Shown one piece after another: positions 43,612 to 52,964 of a stretch of 64,000 bases of DNA. Both the position numbers and the translations under genes were made by a program. Source of the stretch: WGOA01 sp964429745 (GTDB taxonomy: Bacteria; Bacteroidota; Bacteroidia; Chitinophagales; BACL12); NCBI GenBank assembly GCA_964429745.1, contig CAYSDI010000003.1, positions 1 to 64,000 on the forward strand, written 5' to 3'. The notes beneath the pieces were generated by a model. That model saw only the letters and a program-made list of their open reading frames with translations. It did not search any database and was not told the DNA's origin. Position 1 is the first letter of the stretch; each line of letters opens with the position of its first letter.

Positions 43612-46600
43612 TTAGCGCTGAATAGCGACGAAGCCTTTAAAGATCGGGCTATCCTTTTGGTTGGGGTCCAGCACCAAGACGTAGAAATAGGTGCCATCCG
43701 GCAACATCTCGCCGTTGGTCATGTTGGTGCCATCCCACTGGCTGGCGTAGCTATCGGCCTGGTATATCAAGTTCTCCCAACGATTGAACACCATCAACTG
43801 GTTGTCGGGGAATTGCTCGATCCCGATGATCTCAAAGGTCTCGTTGAACCCGTCGCCGTTGGGCGTAAACACTTCTGGTATGATTATGTCCACTTCGGCC
43901 ATGGTGATGCAAACCAACGCGTCATCGCGCTCTACCCCCAGGTTGTCGCAGACTTCATAGGTGAAGCAATCTACACCCACATAGCCAATCTCGGGCGTGT
44001 ACAGCACTGAACCATCCGGATTGATGACCACCGTGCCGTGCAATGGCGTGGTTAAGAGCGTCACGCAATCAGGGTCGGCATTGGGTGAGTCGTTGGCCAG
44101 AATAACGATGGCCACCGGTTCGCCTGCAGGCGTGGAAGCAACGTCATCATTGGCCACCAGATCCACGCAGGCCACCACAATGGTCACCCAGGCGGTATCG
44201 CAATGGCCCCAGGTGTCGCAGATGAGGTATTCAAACCCATCGGTGCCGCACCAATCGTCGAAAGGAGTGTAGGTTACCACACCCGTGGCCAAATCCACGC
44301 TTAAAGTACCGTTCACCGGATCCGTCAGGATGTCCAGCGAGCCGGGCACGATCGGGTAATCACCCGGAATGTCGTTCACAAGCACTGGGATCACGACAGG
44401 CTGTTCTTCCGGGGTGGAAGCGGCATCGTCAACCGCCACAAGCGCAACAGGCACTTCACCCGTGGTTACAAAAACCCAGGCATCGTCGCACAGGTCCGTG
44501 AAGTCGCATACCTGGTAGCGGAAGCTGTCCGTGCCAAAGAACCCTTCGCCAGGAGTAAAGGTGACTGTGCCGTCCGGGTTAACCGTCACGGTGCCGAAAA
44601 GCGGATCCGTGAGAATGGTGACCGAACCGGGGTTAATGTCGGTCTCCACGTCAAAGTCGTTGGCCAGGATGTCTATGGTTACCGGCACATCTTCCGGTGT
44701 GCTGGCGTAGTCGTCCACAGCCACCGGAGCATCCGGCACCGGGGTAACCAGAATGATGATCAACGCGCTGTCGCACAAGCCGGTCAGATCACACACAACA
44801 TACCCAATGGTATCTAAACCATACCAGTCTGTATCGGGCGTGTAAGTAACGTTTCCAGTTGCGGGATCCACGCTGGCTGTTCCGTGTGACGGACCGCCCG
44901 TGATGGCCACCGAAGTGGGGTCTAAATCCCCATCGGGATCGGAGTCGTTAACGAGCGGATCAACCGTGATGGCACTGTCTTCGGGCGTGGTGATCAAGTC
45001 ATTGACCGCCACCGGACCGTCCACAACTGTTCCTATGCTGATGACCACCCAGGCGTCGTCGCAAAGGCCGTCGTCGTCGCAAACCTGGTAGCGGAAAGAA
45101 TCCACTCCGTTCCAATCCAAATCGGGGGAATAGGTTACGGTTCCGTCGGCGAGTACCGCGGTGGATCCGTGCAGCGGGGCTGTAAGCACCAATACTGTTC
45201 CCGGCATCAGCATGCCATCAATGTCGTAATCATTACTCAAAACAACCACGTTGATCGGGGTATCCTCGCTGCCGGGCAGCGCATCGTCCACCGCCACCGG
45301 CGGATCATTCACATCGCCAACCAAGATGGTTACTGTAGCATCGTCGCAAAGTCCATCATCGTCGCAGACCTGGTAGGTGTAGGAATCGTTGCCATTCCAG
45401 TCAGCGTTGGGGGTGTACACCATGGAGCCGTCGGGCATGACCGTTACCGTGCCGTTGGTTGGCGGCGTCACCACCGTTACGCTTCCCGGAACCAGGTAGC
45501 CGTCCGGATCATAGTCGTTGATGAGCACGGGAATTACCACGGCTACATCTTCCGGGGTACTTGCGATATCGTCTTCGGCAATCGGCGGATCGTTGACATC
45601 GCCAATGGTAATGATGACCAGCGCCTGATCGCAGGCACCGTCGTCGTCACAGACCTGGTAAACCAGGGTGTCCGTGCCGTACCAATCGGGATTGGGATAG
45701 TAAGTAATGCTGCCATCCGGATTGACGCTGGCAAGGCCATTGCTGGGTACATCCAGAATACTGACCGAAGCTGGCACCAGGAACCCATCGGGATCGCTGT
45801 CGTTAGCCATAACCGGCACGGTTATCGGCGTGTCTTCGGCTGTGCTAACGATGTCGTCCACAGCAATCGGGGGATCGTTGACATCGCCCACCGCAACCGT
45901 GACCTGCGCGTCGTCGCAAAGCCCGTCGTTGTCGCACACTTCGTAGGTGTACACATCTACTCCAAACCAATCGGGCGAAGGGGTATAGGTAATGGTCCCA
46001 TCGGGATTGACCACCACTGTGCCGTTCGCCGGAGCAATAACAATAGTTACGCTGCCAGGTACCAGCCAGCCGTCCGGATCGTGGTCATTGGCCAGAACAG
46101 TTGTCGTAACAGGAGTGTCTTCGACCGTAAAGGCCGCATCATCCACCGCTACGGGCGGATCATTGACATCGCCTGTTGTAATCGTGACAACAGCCGCATC
46201 GCATGCGCCATCATCATCGCAAACCTGGTAGGTATAAGCATCCGTGCCGAAATAATCCGGTTCCGGTGTATAAGTAATGCTGCCGTCCGGATGCACCACC
46301 AGCGTACCATGGCTCGGGGCAACCAGAATAGTCACGGAAGCAGGCACCAGGAAGCCATCGGTGTCGTAATCGTTGTTGAGCACAACGGTGGTCACCGGCG
46401 TGTCTTCCGGCGTGAACTCCGTATCATCCACCGCAATCGGCGGATCATTGACATCCCCAACGGTAATGGTTACCATGGCCTGGTCACAAGCGCCGTCATC
46501 ATCGCACACTTGATAGCTGTAATGGTCGGTTCCGTTCCAACCTGGATCAGGGGTGTAGGTGATGCTTCCGTCGGGATTGACCACCACAATTCCATTTGCG

Positions 46601-49600
46601 GGAGCGAGCACAATGGTTACCGTAGAGGGAACCAGGGTGCCGTCCGGATCGTGGTCGTTGGCCAGCACGTCGGTAGTGACCGGCGTGTCTTCCGAGGTGT
46701 TATCGGTATCGTCGTTCGCAAACGGTGGGTCGTTGACATCCAACACAGAAATAGTTACGGTTGCTTCATCGCAAGCCCCGTCATCGTCGCAGACCTGGTA
46801 GACAAAACTGTCGGGTCCGTGGTAGTTGACATTTGGCGAATAGGTAATGGTTCCATCCGGGTTCACCACTACTGTTCCGTGAAGCGGATCGGTAACAATG
46901 GTTACGGTGGAAATGACCAATACACCGTCCACGTCGCTGTCGTTAACCAAAACCGGTACCGTTACCGGCGTATCTTCCGGCGTGACGACTGCATCGTCAA
47001 CGGCAACAGGAGGGTCATTTACATCCAGCACGGAGATGGTTACCGTGGCCTGGTCGCAAGCGCCGTCATTGTCGCAAACCTGGTAGCTAAACGCATCCGG
47101 ACCGTGGTAGTTCGTATTGGGCGTGTAGGTAATGCTTCCATCGGGGTTGACCAGCAGCGTTCCATGCGCCGGGCCACTGACGATGCTCACGGAACCGGGA
47201 ACCAAACTTCCATCGGAATCACTATCGTTGTTGAGTACCACAATGAGCACTGGCGTGTCTTCAGGTGTCGTTACCGCGTCATCTACCGCAACCGGCGGGT
47301 CGTTGACATCGGTCACCGTGATGGAGACCGCAGCAGCGTCGCAAGCCCCGTCGTCATCGCAGACCTGGTAAGTATAACTGTCCGGGCCGTGGTAGTTCGC
47401 GTCAGGGGTATAGGTGATGGAACCATCGGGATTCACCACCACAGAGCCGTGCGCAGGTGGATTCACGATGCTCACCGAACCCGGTACCAAAACGCCGTCC
47501 GGATCGCTGTCGTTCACCAAAACCGGCGTGGTTACCGGCGTGTCTTCCGGCGTGACCACAACGTCGTCCACAGCAATGGGCGGGTCGTTTTCATCGCCGA
47601 CATTGATGCTCACCGTAGCCTGGTCGCAGGCGCCGTCATCATCGCAAATTTGGTAGACGAACGCATCGGAACCAAAGTAGTCCGTGTTCGGGGTATAGGT
47701 AATCGTTCCATCAGCATTGACCACTACCGTGCCATGGGCAGGTGGTGTGACGATGCTTAAACTGCTCAGCACCAGAATCCCATCCACATCACTGTCGTTG
47801 TCCAGCACGGGAACCGTAACCGGCACATCTTCGAGCGTGCTGCGCGAATCGTCAACCGCTATGGGCGGGTCGTTGACATCGCCGACACTGATGCTAACCG
47901 TGGCCTGGTCGCAGGCGCCGTCGTCATCGCAGACCTGGTACACAAAGCTGTCCGGGCCGTGGTAGTTCAGAGAGGGCGTGTAGGTAATGCTGCCGTCCGG
48001 ATTCAGCGTAACGGTGCCGTGAGCCGGTCCGCTGACGATGCTCACCGAAGTGGGCACCAACGTTCCATCGGAATCACTGTCGTTGACCAACACAGGAACA
48101 GTCACCGGGGTATCTTCTGGCGTGCTGGCAACATCATCCAGCGCTACCGGAGGATCGTTGACATCGCCAACGCTTATGGTCACGACGGCCTGATCGCAGG
48201 CGCCGTCATCATCGCAAATCTGGTAGGTAAAGCTGTCCGAGCCGTTAAAGTCCCCGCCGGGAACATAGGTTATCGTACCGTCAGGCAGCACCGTGATCGT
48301 TCCGTTCGAAGGGCCGCTGAGCACCACCAGCGAGCTCAGTACCAAGGTTCCATCCGGATCGTTGTCGTTGTTCAGCACCGCGATGTTGACCGGCGTGTCT
48401 TCCAGTGTTGACGCTGCGTCATCCACCGCAATCGGCGGGTCGTTGACATCGCCAACCGTGATGGTAATGGTGGCCTGGTCGCAGGCACCGTAGAAATCGC
48501 AGACCTGGTAGGTGAGCACATCCGTTCCGAACCAATCTGGCTCAGGGGTGTAGATCACTTCGCCCGTAATGGGATCGGCGTAGGCAGAGCCGTGAGAGGG
48601 ACCACTGATCACCGTGACGCTTGCGGGATCGAGCGGACCATCGGGATCGCTGTCGTTGACTAACACATCAACCGTAACCGGCGTGTCCTCCAGGGTTGTT
48701 TCCACGTCATTCACCGCAACAGGGGGATCGTTGACCGGACCAACTGTCAGCGTTACGGTAGCCTGATCGCAAAGGCCGTCATCGTCGCAAACCTGGTAAG
48801 CGTAGCTGTCCGGACCGTTGTAATTCAGTGTGGGCGTGTAGGTAATGCTGCCGTCGCCATTCACAGTAACTGTGCCGTGGGCCGGGCCACTAATGATGCT
48901 CACCGAACCGGGAACCAAACTTCCATCGGGATCGGAATCGTTGCCCAACACCGCGGTGGTCACCGGGGTATCTTCCAGGGTAGAAGCCACATCGTCCACC
49001 GCAATAGGAGGATCATTCACATCCTGCACATTGACCGTAACGGTAGCTACGTCGCAGGCGCCATCGTCGTCGCAGACCTGGTAAGTGAAGCTGTCAGGAC
49101 CGTGGTAATCGGAATCGGGCGTGTAGGTGATGCTGCCGTCCGGGTTCACGAAAACCGTGCCATTGGCGGGTTCGTCCACCACTATAACACTGCCAGGATT
49201 CAGGCTTCCGTCCGGATCGCTGTCGTTGCCCAATACGGGAATGTTGATCGGGGTATCCTCCGGGGTGCTGACCACATCATCTACCGCAATCGGCGGATCA
49301 TTGACGTCCGTAACCGTCACATAGACCGTTGCCTGGGCACAAGCTCCGTCGTCATCGCAAACCTGGTAGACCAGGCTGTCCGGACCGTGGTAATTGGGAT
49401 CGGGCGTGTAGAGCAGGCTGCCGTCGGGTTGAACGGTCACGTCGCCGTGAACGGGAGGGGTGAGCACCACGACTGAACCGGGCAACAAGCTGCCATCCGG
49501 GTCGCTGTCATTGGCCAAAATGGGAATGCTCAAGGGCGTGTCTTCCGGCGTGCTGGCCACATCGTCCAGGGCCACCGGCGGATCGTTCACGTCGGTAACC

Positions 49601-51996
49601 GTGACCGTGACCACGGCTGCGTCGCAACCGCCGTCATCGTCGCAGTACACGTAAGTGAAGGTCTCCGTGCCGTGCCAATTGGCATTAGGCGTGTACGTAA
49701 TGCTGCCATCCGGATTCACCACAGCCGTACCATGGGCAGGTGCGCCGGCAATGGTCACGTTGGCCGGGTTGATCGGGTTGTCCGGATCGCTGTCGTTGGC
49801 CAACACAGGAATAGTTACGGCAACGTCCTCCGGTGTAGTGGCCGCATCATCCACGGCAACAGGCGGATCATTGACTGGCAAAACGACGATAACCACCTGC
49901 GCTTGCGCACTCAGGCCATCGTTGTCGGTAACCTGGTAGGTCAGCGTGTCGGTGCCGTGCCAGTTGGCATTTGGCGTATAGGTTAACGTGCCAGACGGGT
50001 TGACCACTACCGTTCCGTTTTGCGGGGGAAGGATCACCGTCACCGAGCCAGGAACGAGCGAACCATCGGGATCGCTGTCGTTGGTCAGCACGGGCAGGGT
50101 GATGACCACGTCTTCCGGGGTGGTGTACACATCGTCTACGGCCAATGGAGGACAATAAGAGCGCAACTCAATTCCCTTAACCGTGAAACAACCGCAATCC
50201 GTTTCCAGGCGCACAAAATAAGTTCCCTCAGTTGTAAGCGTCAACGAGCTCAGCAGACTGGTGCCGTTTACCGCGCTCATGGAGTCAGCGTGCACCGTCA
50301 AGGTGCCGTCATCGCTGCCTGGAAAATTCATCGGGATGGAAACGGAAAAACTTCCACAGAAATCAAACTTGCGCGCGCCCAGCAAACGAGCGTCAATGTT
50401 GGTGATGGTAATGGTGTCGTATTGATCAATGCACCCTCCGGCGCGGCTGCGCACCCAGTAAGTGCCCGGCTCAGTTGCCGTCAACTCGGAGCCGGTGCTG
50501 CCGTTAGACCAGAGAAACTCGTCGGCGGTAATGCGCGTCTGCAAGTTCATGGGCAGCAGATCGCGGTTGCAGGCAATTTGGTCCGGCCCGAGGTTGGGCT
50601 GCGACAGCCCGAAACGGGTGTAGTAACCGTACACCGTTGATGCCCCGAGGTTGTTGAGAATGGCCATGTGGAAGTTGGACGTGGTGTTCTCCACAAAGTT
50701 TTGGCCAACGGGCAAGCCAAGGTTGGCGTAGTACGACTTCCATTGACCGCCAGTACCGGGTACGACAGTAAACGATGAGGCTGAAATCAGCGATGGATTG
50801 CCGTTGATGATAAAGTCATCTTCACTTCCGGTCGGCACCAAAATCATCAGGCCAAACTGACCGGAGGAGGTGCGCACAAAACCCATTTCAGAAACTCCGC
50901 TGCAACCGATAGGGGGCATTTGCGAATGCCCGAGTTCGCCACCAATTCCCGCCATGTGCATGACGTAAGTGGGCTTGGACGTAGTAATGTAATGCGAAAC
51001 TCCGGTGAAGGAGCGGCTGTACTGTTCACCGCGGTTTATCGTGGCCACGGGTGTGCTGCCGCCATCAATATAAACTTGCGTGCTGTTTTGTGTGGCCAAA
51101 ACATAGATGCGTTCGTTGGAACCGCCGTTGCCTTTAACCGCAATGTATTCTGTTCCGATGTGTTCAATCGGGACAATCTGGTCGCCACACAAATCCCAGT
51201 GTCCGGGCACGAAAACGTTGTCGTCAAAAATGGTTACCGCAACCGGTTTGGTCGAAGTGACCTCTGACCCGTTCAGACGATCGGAAGGATTAAGGCCAAT
51301 GGCGAGGGCGGAGTAGGTTTCCCCGCGGTCAAGCATGATGATAAAGGCTCCCGCAGGCAAGGGATGGCCCACCATGTCGTTTTTGGGCGTGATGGTGACT
51401 TCCGTGTTGTCTTCTGTTGCCACCACCACGAAACCACTTCGACCAGGCAGACTGGTATTGTTGACAAAGGCCGTTTGCGCGGGGATGAAAAAGTGGCGCC
51501 CCAGGGCTACGTCGCCCTTCAGGTTGAAAATACCGGGATTAACCGTGCTGGCTACTTCGTAATATGCCGTGGCCACACCAGTTACTTCCAACAGCAATCC
51601 TGTATTGAGCACAGCATTGAAGGGTGAGCTTTCGATCAGCGCCTTGTACGGGGTCAGATCCATGCTGTGGAATTCACCCGCTGGGATGTTGACCACGATG
51701 GGCGTAAAGGTGGGACGAGCCGGCATGGACAGCGTGGCTGTAATGGCTTCTGTGTAGGTGGTAATGCGCAGAAAGATCGGCGCATCGCCGTGCAGTTGGT
51801 CCACCTCAGGGGCCACAAACCAGCAGCCTCCACCCTGGATTTCGATGTCGCACTGGGCCTGGACTTGCCGGGGCATGGCCACCCAGAAAAACAGCAACAG
51901 CAAGGCTATAGGGTAAAATCCCAGCTTGCAAGAGCCAGCATTATGCCTATTAATATGCCTGGAAAAAGATAGCATTCGGTTCATCGGAGCGTTCAT
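43612..51996 (-). CDS. Giant adhesin-like protein: IgGFc-binding-type head, 22 tandem Ig/cadherin-like repeats, CHU_C sorting tail
   Basis: 2794 residues. Signal peptide to ~48 (VQA). Residues ~49-465 match the IgGFc-binding N-terminal domain found in vertebrate mucin-like FCGBP and many bacterial surface proteins (TATLSMPARP..., VEDNTEVTITPK-like, STKPVAVTIFDDN, GELGHSQMPPIG). A short LGPD-type module follows (~470-540). From ~616 to ~2700 are 22 Big_9/VCBS-cadherin-like repeats of ~95 residues (PxAVDDxxxTPEDTP, NDSDPDG, YTPxxxYxGxDxFxYxVCDDDGxCDxA, DVNDPP), rich in Ca-binding Asp. The last ~90 residues are CHU_C (FTPNGDGFNETF, NRWENLIYQ, WDGTNMTNGE). It is probably a T9SS type B surface adhesin like SprB. 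It follows porP/sprF by 33 bp and OmpA, in one operon. Confidence 0.93.
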   Translation of the reverse strand: MNAPMNRMLSFSRHINRHNAGSCKLGFYPIALLLLFFWVAMPRQVQAQCDIEIQGGGCWFVAPEVDQLHGDAPIFLRITTYTEAITATLSMPARPTFTPIVVNIPAGEFHSMDLTPYKALIESSPFNAVLNTGLLLEVTGVATAYYEVASTVNPGIFNLKGDVALGRHFFIPAQTAFVNNTSLPGRSGFVVVATEDNTEVTITPKNDMVGHPLPAGAFIIMLDRGETYSALAIGLNPSDRLNGSEVTSTKPVAVTIFDDNVFVPGHWDLCGDQIVPIEHIGTEYIAVKGNGGSNERIYVLATQNSTQVYIDGGSTPVATINRGEQYSRSFTGVSHYITTSKPTYVMHMAGIGGELGHSQMPPIGCSGVSEMGFVRTSSGQFGLMILVPTGSEDDFIINGNPSLISASSFTVVPGTGGQWKSYYANLGLPVGQNFVENTTSNFHMAILNNLGASTVYGYYTRFGLSQPNLGPDQIACNRDLLPMNLQTRITADEFLWSNGSTGSELTATEPGTYWVRSRAGGCIDQYDTITITNIDARLLGARKFDFCGSFSVSIPMNFPGSDDGTLTVHADSMSAVNGTSLLSSLTLTTEGTYFVRLETDCGCFTVKGIELRSYCPPLAVDDVYTTPEDVVITLPVLTNDSDPDGSLVPGSVTVILPPQNGTVVVNPSGTLTYTPNANWHGTDTLTYQVTDNDGLSAQAQVVIVVLPVNDPPVAVDDAATTPEDVAVTIPVLANDSDPDNPINPANVTIAGAPAHGTAVVNPDGSITYTPNANWHGTETFTYVYCDDDGGCDAAVVTVTVTDVNDPPVALDDVASTPEDTPLSIPILANDSDPDGSLLPGSVVVLTPPVHGDVTVQPDGSLLYTPDPNYHGPDSLVYQVCDDDGACAQATVYVTVTDVNDPPIAVDDVVSTPEDTPINIPVLGNDSDPDGSLNPGSVIVVDEPANGTVFVNPDGSITYTPDSDYHGPDSFTYQVCDDDGACDVATVTVNVQDVNDPPIAVDDVASTLEDTPVTTAVLGNDSDPDGSLVPGSVSIISGPAHGTVTVNGDGSITYTPTLNYNGPDSYAYQVCDDDGLCDQATVTLTVGPVNDPPVAVNDVETTLEDTPVTVDVLVNDSDPDGPLDPASVTVISGPSHGSAYADPITGEVIYTPEPDWFGTDVLTYQVCDFYGACDQATITITVGDVNDPPIAVDDAASTLEDTPVNIAVLNNDNDPDGTLVLSSLVVLSGPSNGTITVLPDGTITYVPGGDFNGSDSFTYQICDDDGACDQAVVTISVGDVNDPPVALDDVASTPEDTPVTVPVLVNDSDSDGTLVPTSVSIVSGPAHGTVTLNPDGSITYTPSLNYHGPDSFVYQVCDDDGACDQATVSISVGDVNDPPIAVDDSRSTLEDVPVTVPVLDNDSDVDGILVLSSLSIVTPPAHGTVVVNADGTITYTPNTDYFGSDAFVYQICDDDGACDQATVSINVGDENDPPIAVDDVVVTPEDTPVTTPVLVNDSDPDGVLVPGSVSIVNPPAHGSVVVNPDGSITYTPDANYHGPDSYTYQVCDDDGACDAAAVSITVTDVNDPPVAVDDAVTTPEDTPVLIVVLNNDSDSDGSLVPGSVSIVSGPAHGTLLVNPDGSITYTPNTNYHGPDAFSYQVCDNDGACDQATVTISVLDVNDPPVAVDDAVVTPEDTPVTVPVLVNDSDVDGVLVISTVTIVTDPLHGTVVVNPDGTITYSPNVNYHGPDSFVYQVCDDDGACDEATVTISVLDVNDPPFANDDTDNTSEDTPVTTDVLANDHDPDGTLVPSTVTIVLAPANGIVVVNPDGSITYTPDPGWNGTDHYSYQVCDDDGACDQAMVTITVGDVNDPPIAVDDTEFTPEDTPVTTVVLNNDYDTDGFLVPASVTILVAPSHGTLVVHPDGSITYTPEPDYFGTDAYTYQVCDDDGACDAAVVTITTGDVNDPPVAVDDAAFTVEDTPVTTTVLANDHDPDGWLVPGSVTIVIAPANGTVVVNPDGTITYTPSPDWFGVDVYTYEVCDNDGLCDDAQVTVAVGDVNDPPIAVDDIVSTAEDTPITVPVMANDSDPDGFLVPASVSILDVPSNGLASVNPDGSITYYPNPDWYGTDTLVYQVCDDDGACDQALVIITIGDVNDPPIAEDDIASTPEDVAVVIPVLINDYDPDGYLVPGSVTVVTPPTNGTVTVMPDGSMVYTPNADWNGNDSYTYQVCDDDGLCDDATVTILVGDVNDPPVAVDDALPGSEDTPINVVVLSNDYDIDGMLMPGTVLVLTAPLHGSTAVLADGTVTYSPDLDWNGVDSFRYQVCDDDGLCDDAWVVISIGTVVDGPVAVNDLITTPEDSAITVDPLVNDSDPDGDLDPTSVAITGGPSHGTASVDPATGNVTYTPDTDWYGLDTIGYVVCDLTGLCDSALIIILVTPVPDAPVAVDDYASTPEDVPVTIDILANDFDVETDINPGSVTILTDPLFGTVTVNPDGTVTFTPGEGFFGTDSFRYQVCDFTDLCDDAWVFVTTGEVPVALVAVDDAASTPEEQPVVIPVLVNDIPGDYPIVPGSLDILTDPVNGTLSVDLATGVVTYTPFDDWCGTDGFEYLICDTWGHCDTAWVTIVVACVDLVANDDVASTPAGEPVAIVILANDSPNADPDCVTLLTTPLHGTVVINPDGSVLYTPEIGYVGVDCFTYEVCDNLGVERDDALVCITMAEVDIIIPEVFTPNGDGFNETFEIIGIEQFPDNQLMVFNRWENLIYQADSYASQWDGTNMTNGEMLPDGTYFYVLVLDPNQKDSPIFKGFVAIQR
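43895..50150. repeat. 22 coding tandem repeats of ~285 bp
   Basis: Mean unit 6255/22 = 284 bp. Units are diverged at the DNA level, but codon patterns such as the VCDDDGACDQA block recur nearly unchanged, which suggests recent internal duplication or gene conversion. The last two units (43895-44460) and the first two are the most diverged. Confidence 0.85.
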
Positions 51997-52029
51997 TTCA
52001 CCGGTGGGAAACCGGTCGGGAGAGATAGT

Positions 52030-52953
52030 TTAGAAAACCGGCGAACTCAGTTGCCGGGGGTACAGGAAACGCGCGGGGTTGCGCCCAATGTCCATCCCGA
52101 CCAGCAGTTCGTGGCTGCCGCCGGTTTGCGCACTGAACGCACCAAGGGTCAGGTCGTAGGCATACCCGAACCGAAGTCCGGAAGCCATTTCATACCCCAG
52201 GTTAAAGACCGCTGTGGAAGAGCTGCGGTAGCCGACTCCGGTCCAGAAGCGCTCGGAGATTAAGACACTCAAATTGCCCTCCGCCTGAAGAGGCGCCCCT
52301 TCCGCCATCAAGAGCAAGGCTTGCGGGTGGAGTTTAACATTGGGGTTGACCTTCCAGGCGTAGCCTCCCATGGCAGCATAGTGCCGGGACTGACTAGCCT
52401 GCGAGCCTGGCAGATCCGTGATGGCACTTTGCGCCAACTGAGGTGCGCTTAAGCCGGCGTACCAGGTTTTGGAATGATAGTACACCCCGGCGCCTGCATT
52501 GGGAAACCAATGGTTTTGGTTGCGCTGAAGGTTTGGGTCATTGCCATCAAGTGGCACAGCATTGGTGAGCGCCAATTGCTGGTTCACTAAACCAGCTTGG
52601 AGGCCCACCGAAAGTTTGCCCTTGCCAACTGGAACGCGGTAAGCCCAATCCGTGTAGAGCCCGGTGCTTTGAGCTAGCCCCAAACGGTCGTGGACCAATT
52701 GGAAGCCGAGGGCAAGGCGCTCCTGGCGAAGGGGGGCGTGCAGGCTCAGCGAAAGTGTCTGAGGAGCCTGGTCCATACCGGTCCACTGATGGCGGTACAA
52801 AGCGGCCACAGAAAGCACATCGCGCGCACCCGCATAGCCGGGATTGAGCGCCAGCTTATGAAACAGAAACTGAGCATAGCGCGCTTCCTGCTGAGCACTG
52901 GCCGTTGAAGACAGGCCAGCGATTAATACAATAAGATATATAATGTTACGCAT
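52030..52953 (-). CDS. PorP/SprF family type IX secretion membrane protein, copy 1
   Basis: 307 residues. Signal peptide ending ASAQ, then QEARYAQFLFHKLALNPGYAGARD, HQWTGMDQAPQTLS, and the late RFGYAYDLTLGAFS strand. It lies between the OmpA-PD40 gene (11 bp) and the giant adhesin gene (33 bp) on the same strand; this is the usual gene order for CHU_C substrates and their dedicated outer-membrane partner. About a third of residues look shared with copy 2, so they are old paralogs. Confidence 0.94.
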   Translation of the reverse strand: MRNIIYLIVLIAGLSSTASAQQEARYAQFLFHKLALNPGYAGARDVLSVAALYRHQWTGMDQAPQTLSLSLHAPLRQERLALGFQLVHDRLGLAQSTGLYTDWAYRVPVGKGKLSVGLQAGLVNQQLALTNAVPLDGNDPNLQRNQNHWFPNAGAGVYYHSKTWYAGLSAPQLAQSAITDLPGSQASQSRHYAAMGGYAWKVNPNVKLHPQALLLMAEGAPLQAEGNLSVLISERFWTGVGYRSSSTAVFNLGYEMASGLRFGYAYDLTLGAFSAQTGGSHELLVGMDIGRNPARFLYPRQLSSPVF

Positions 52954-52964
52954 AACAAATCATA

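Noticed and set aside
45169..47760. Long open frame of 863 codons on the plus strand inside the giant gene
   Set aside because: It is antisense to the repeats; biased codons repeated 22 times keep the opposite strand open. The product has no recognisable domain and is unusually rich in Ile, Val, Arg and His.
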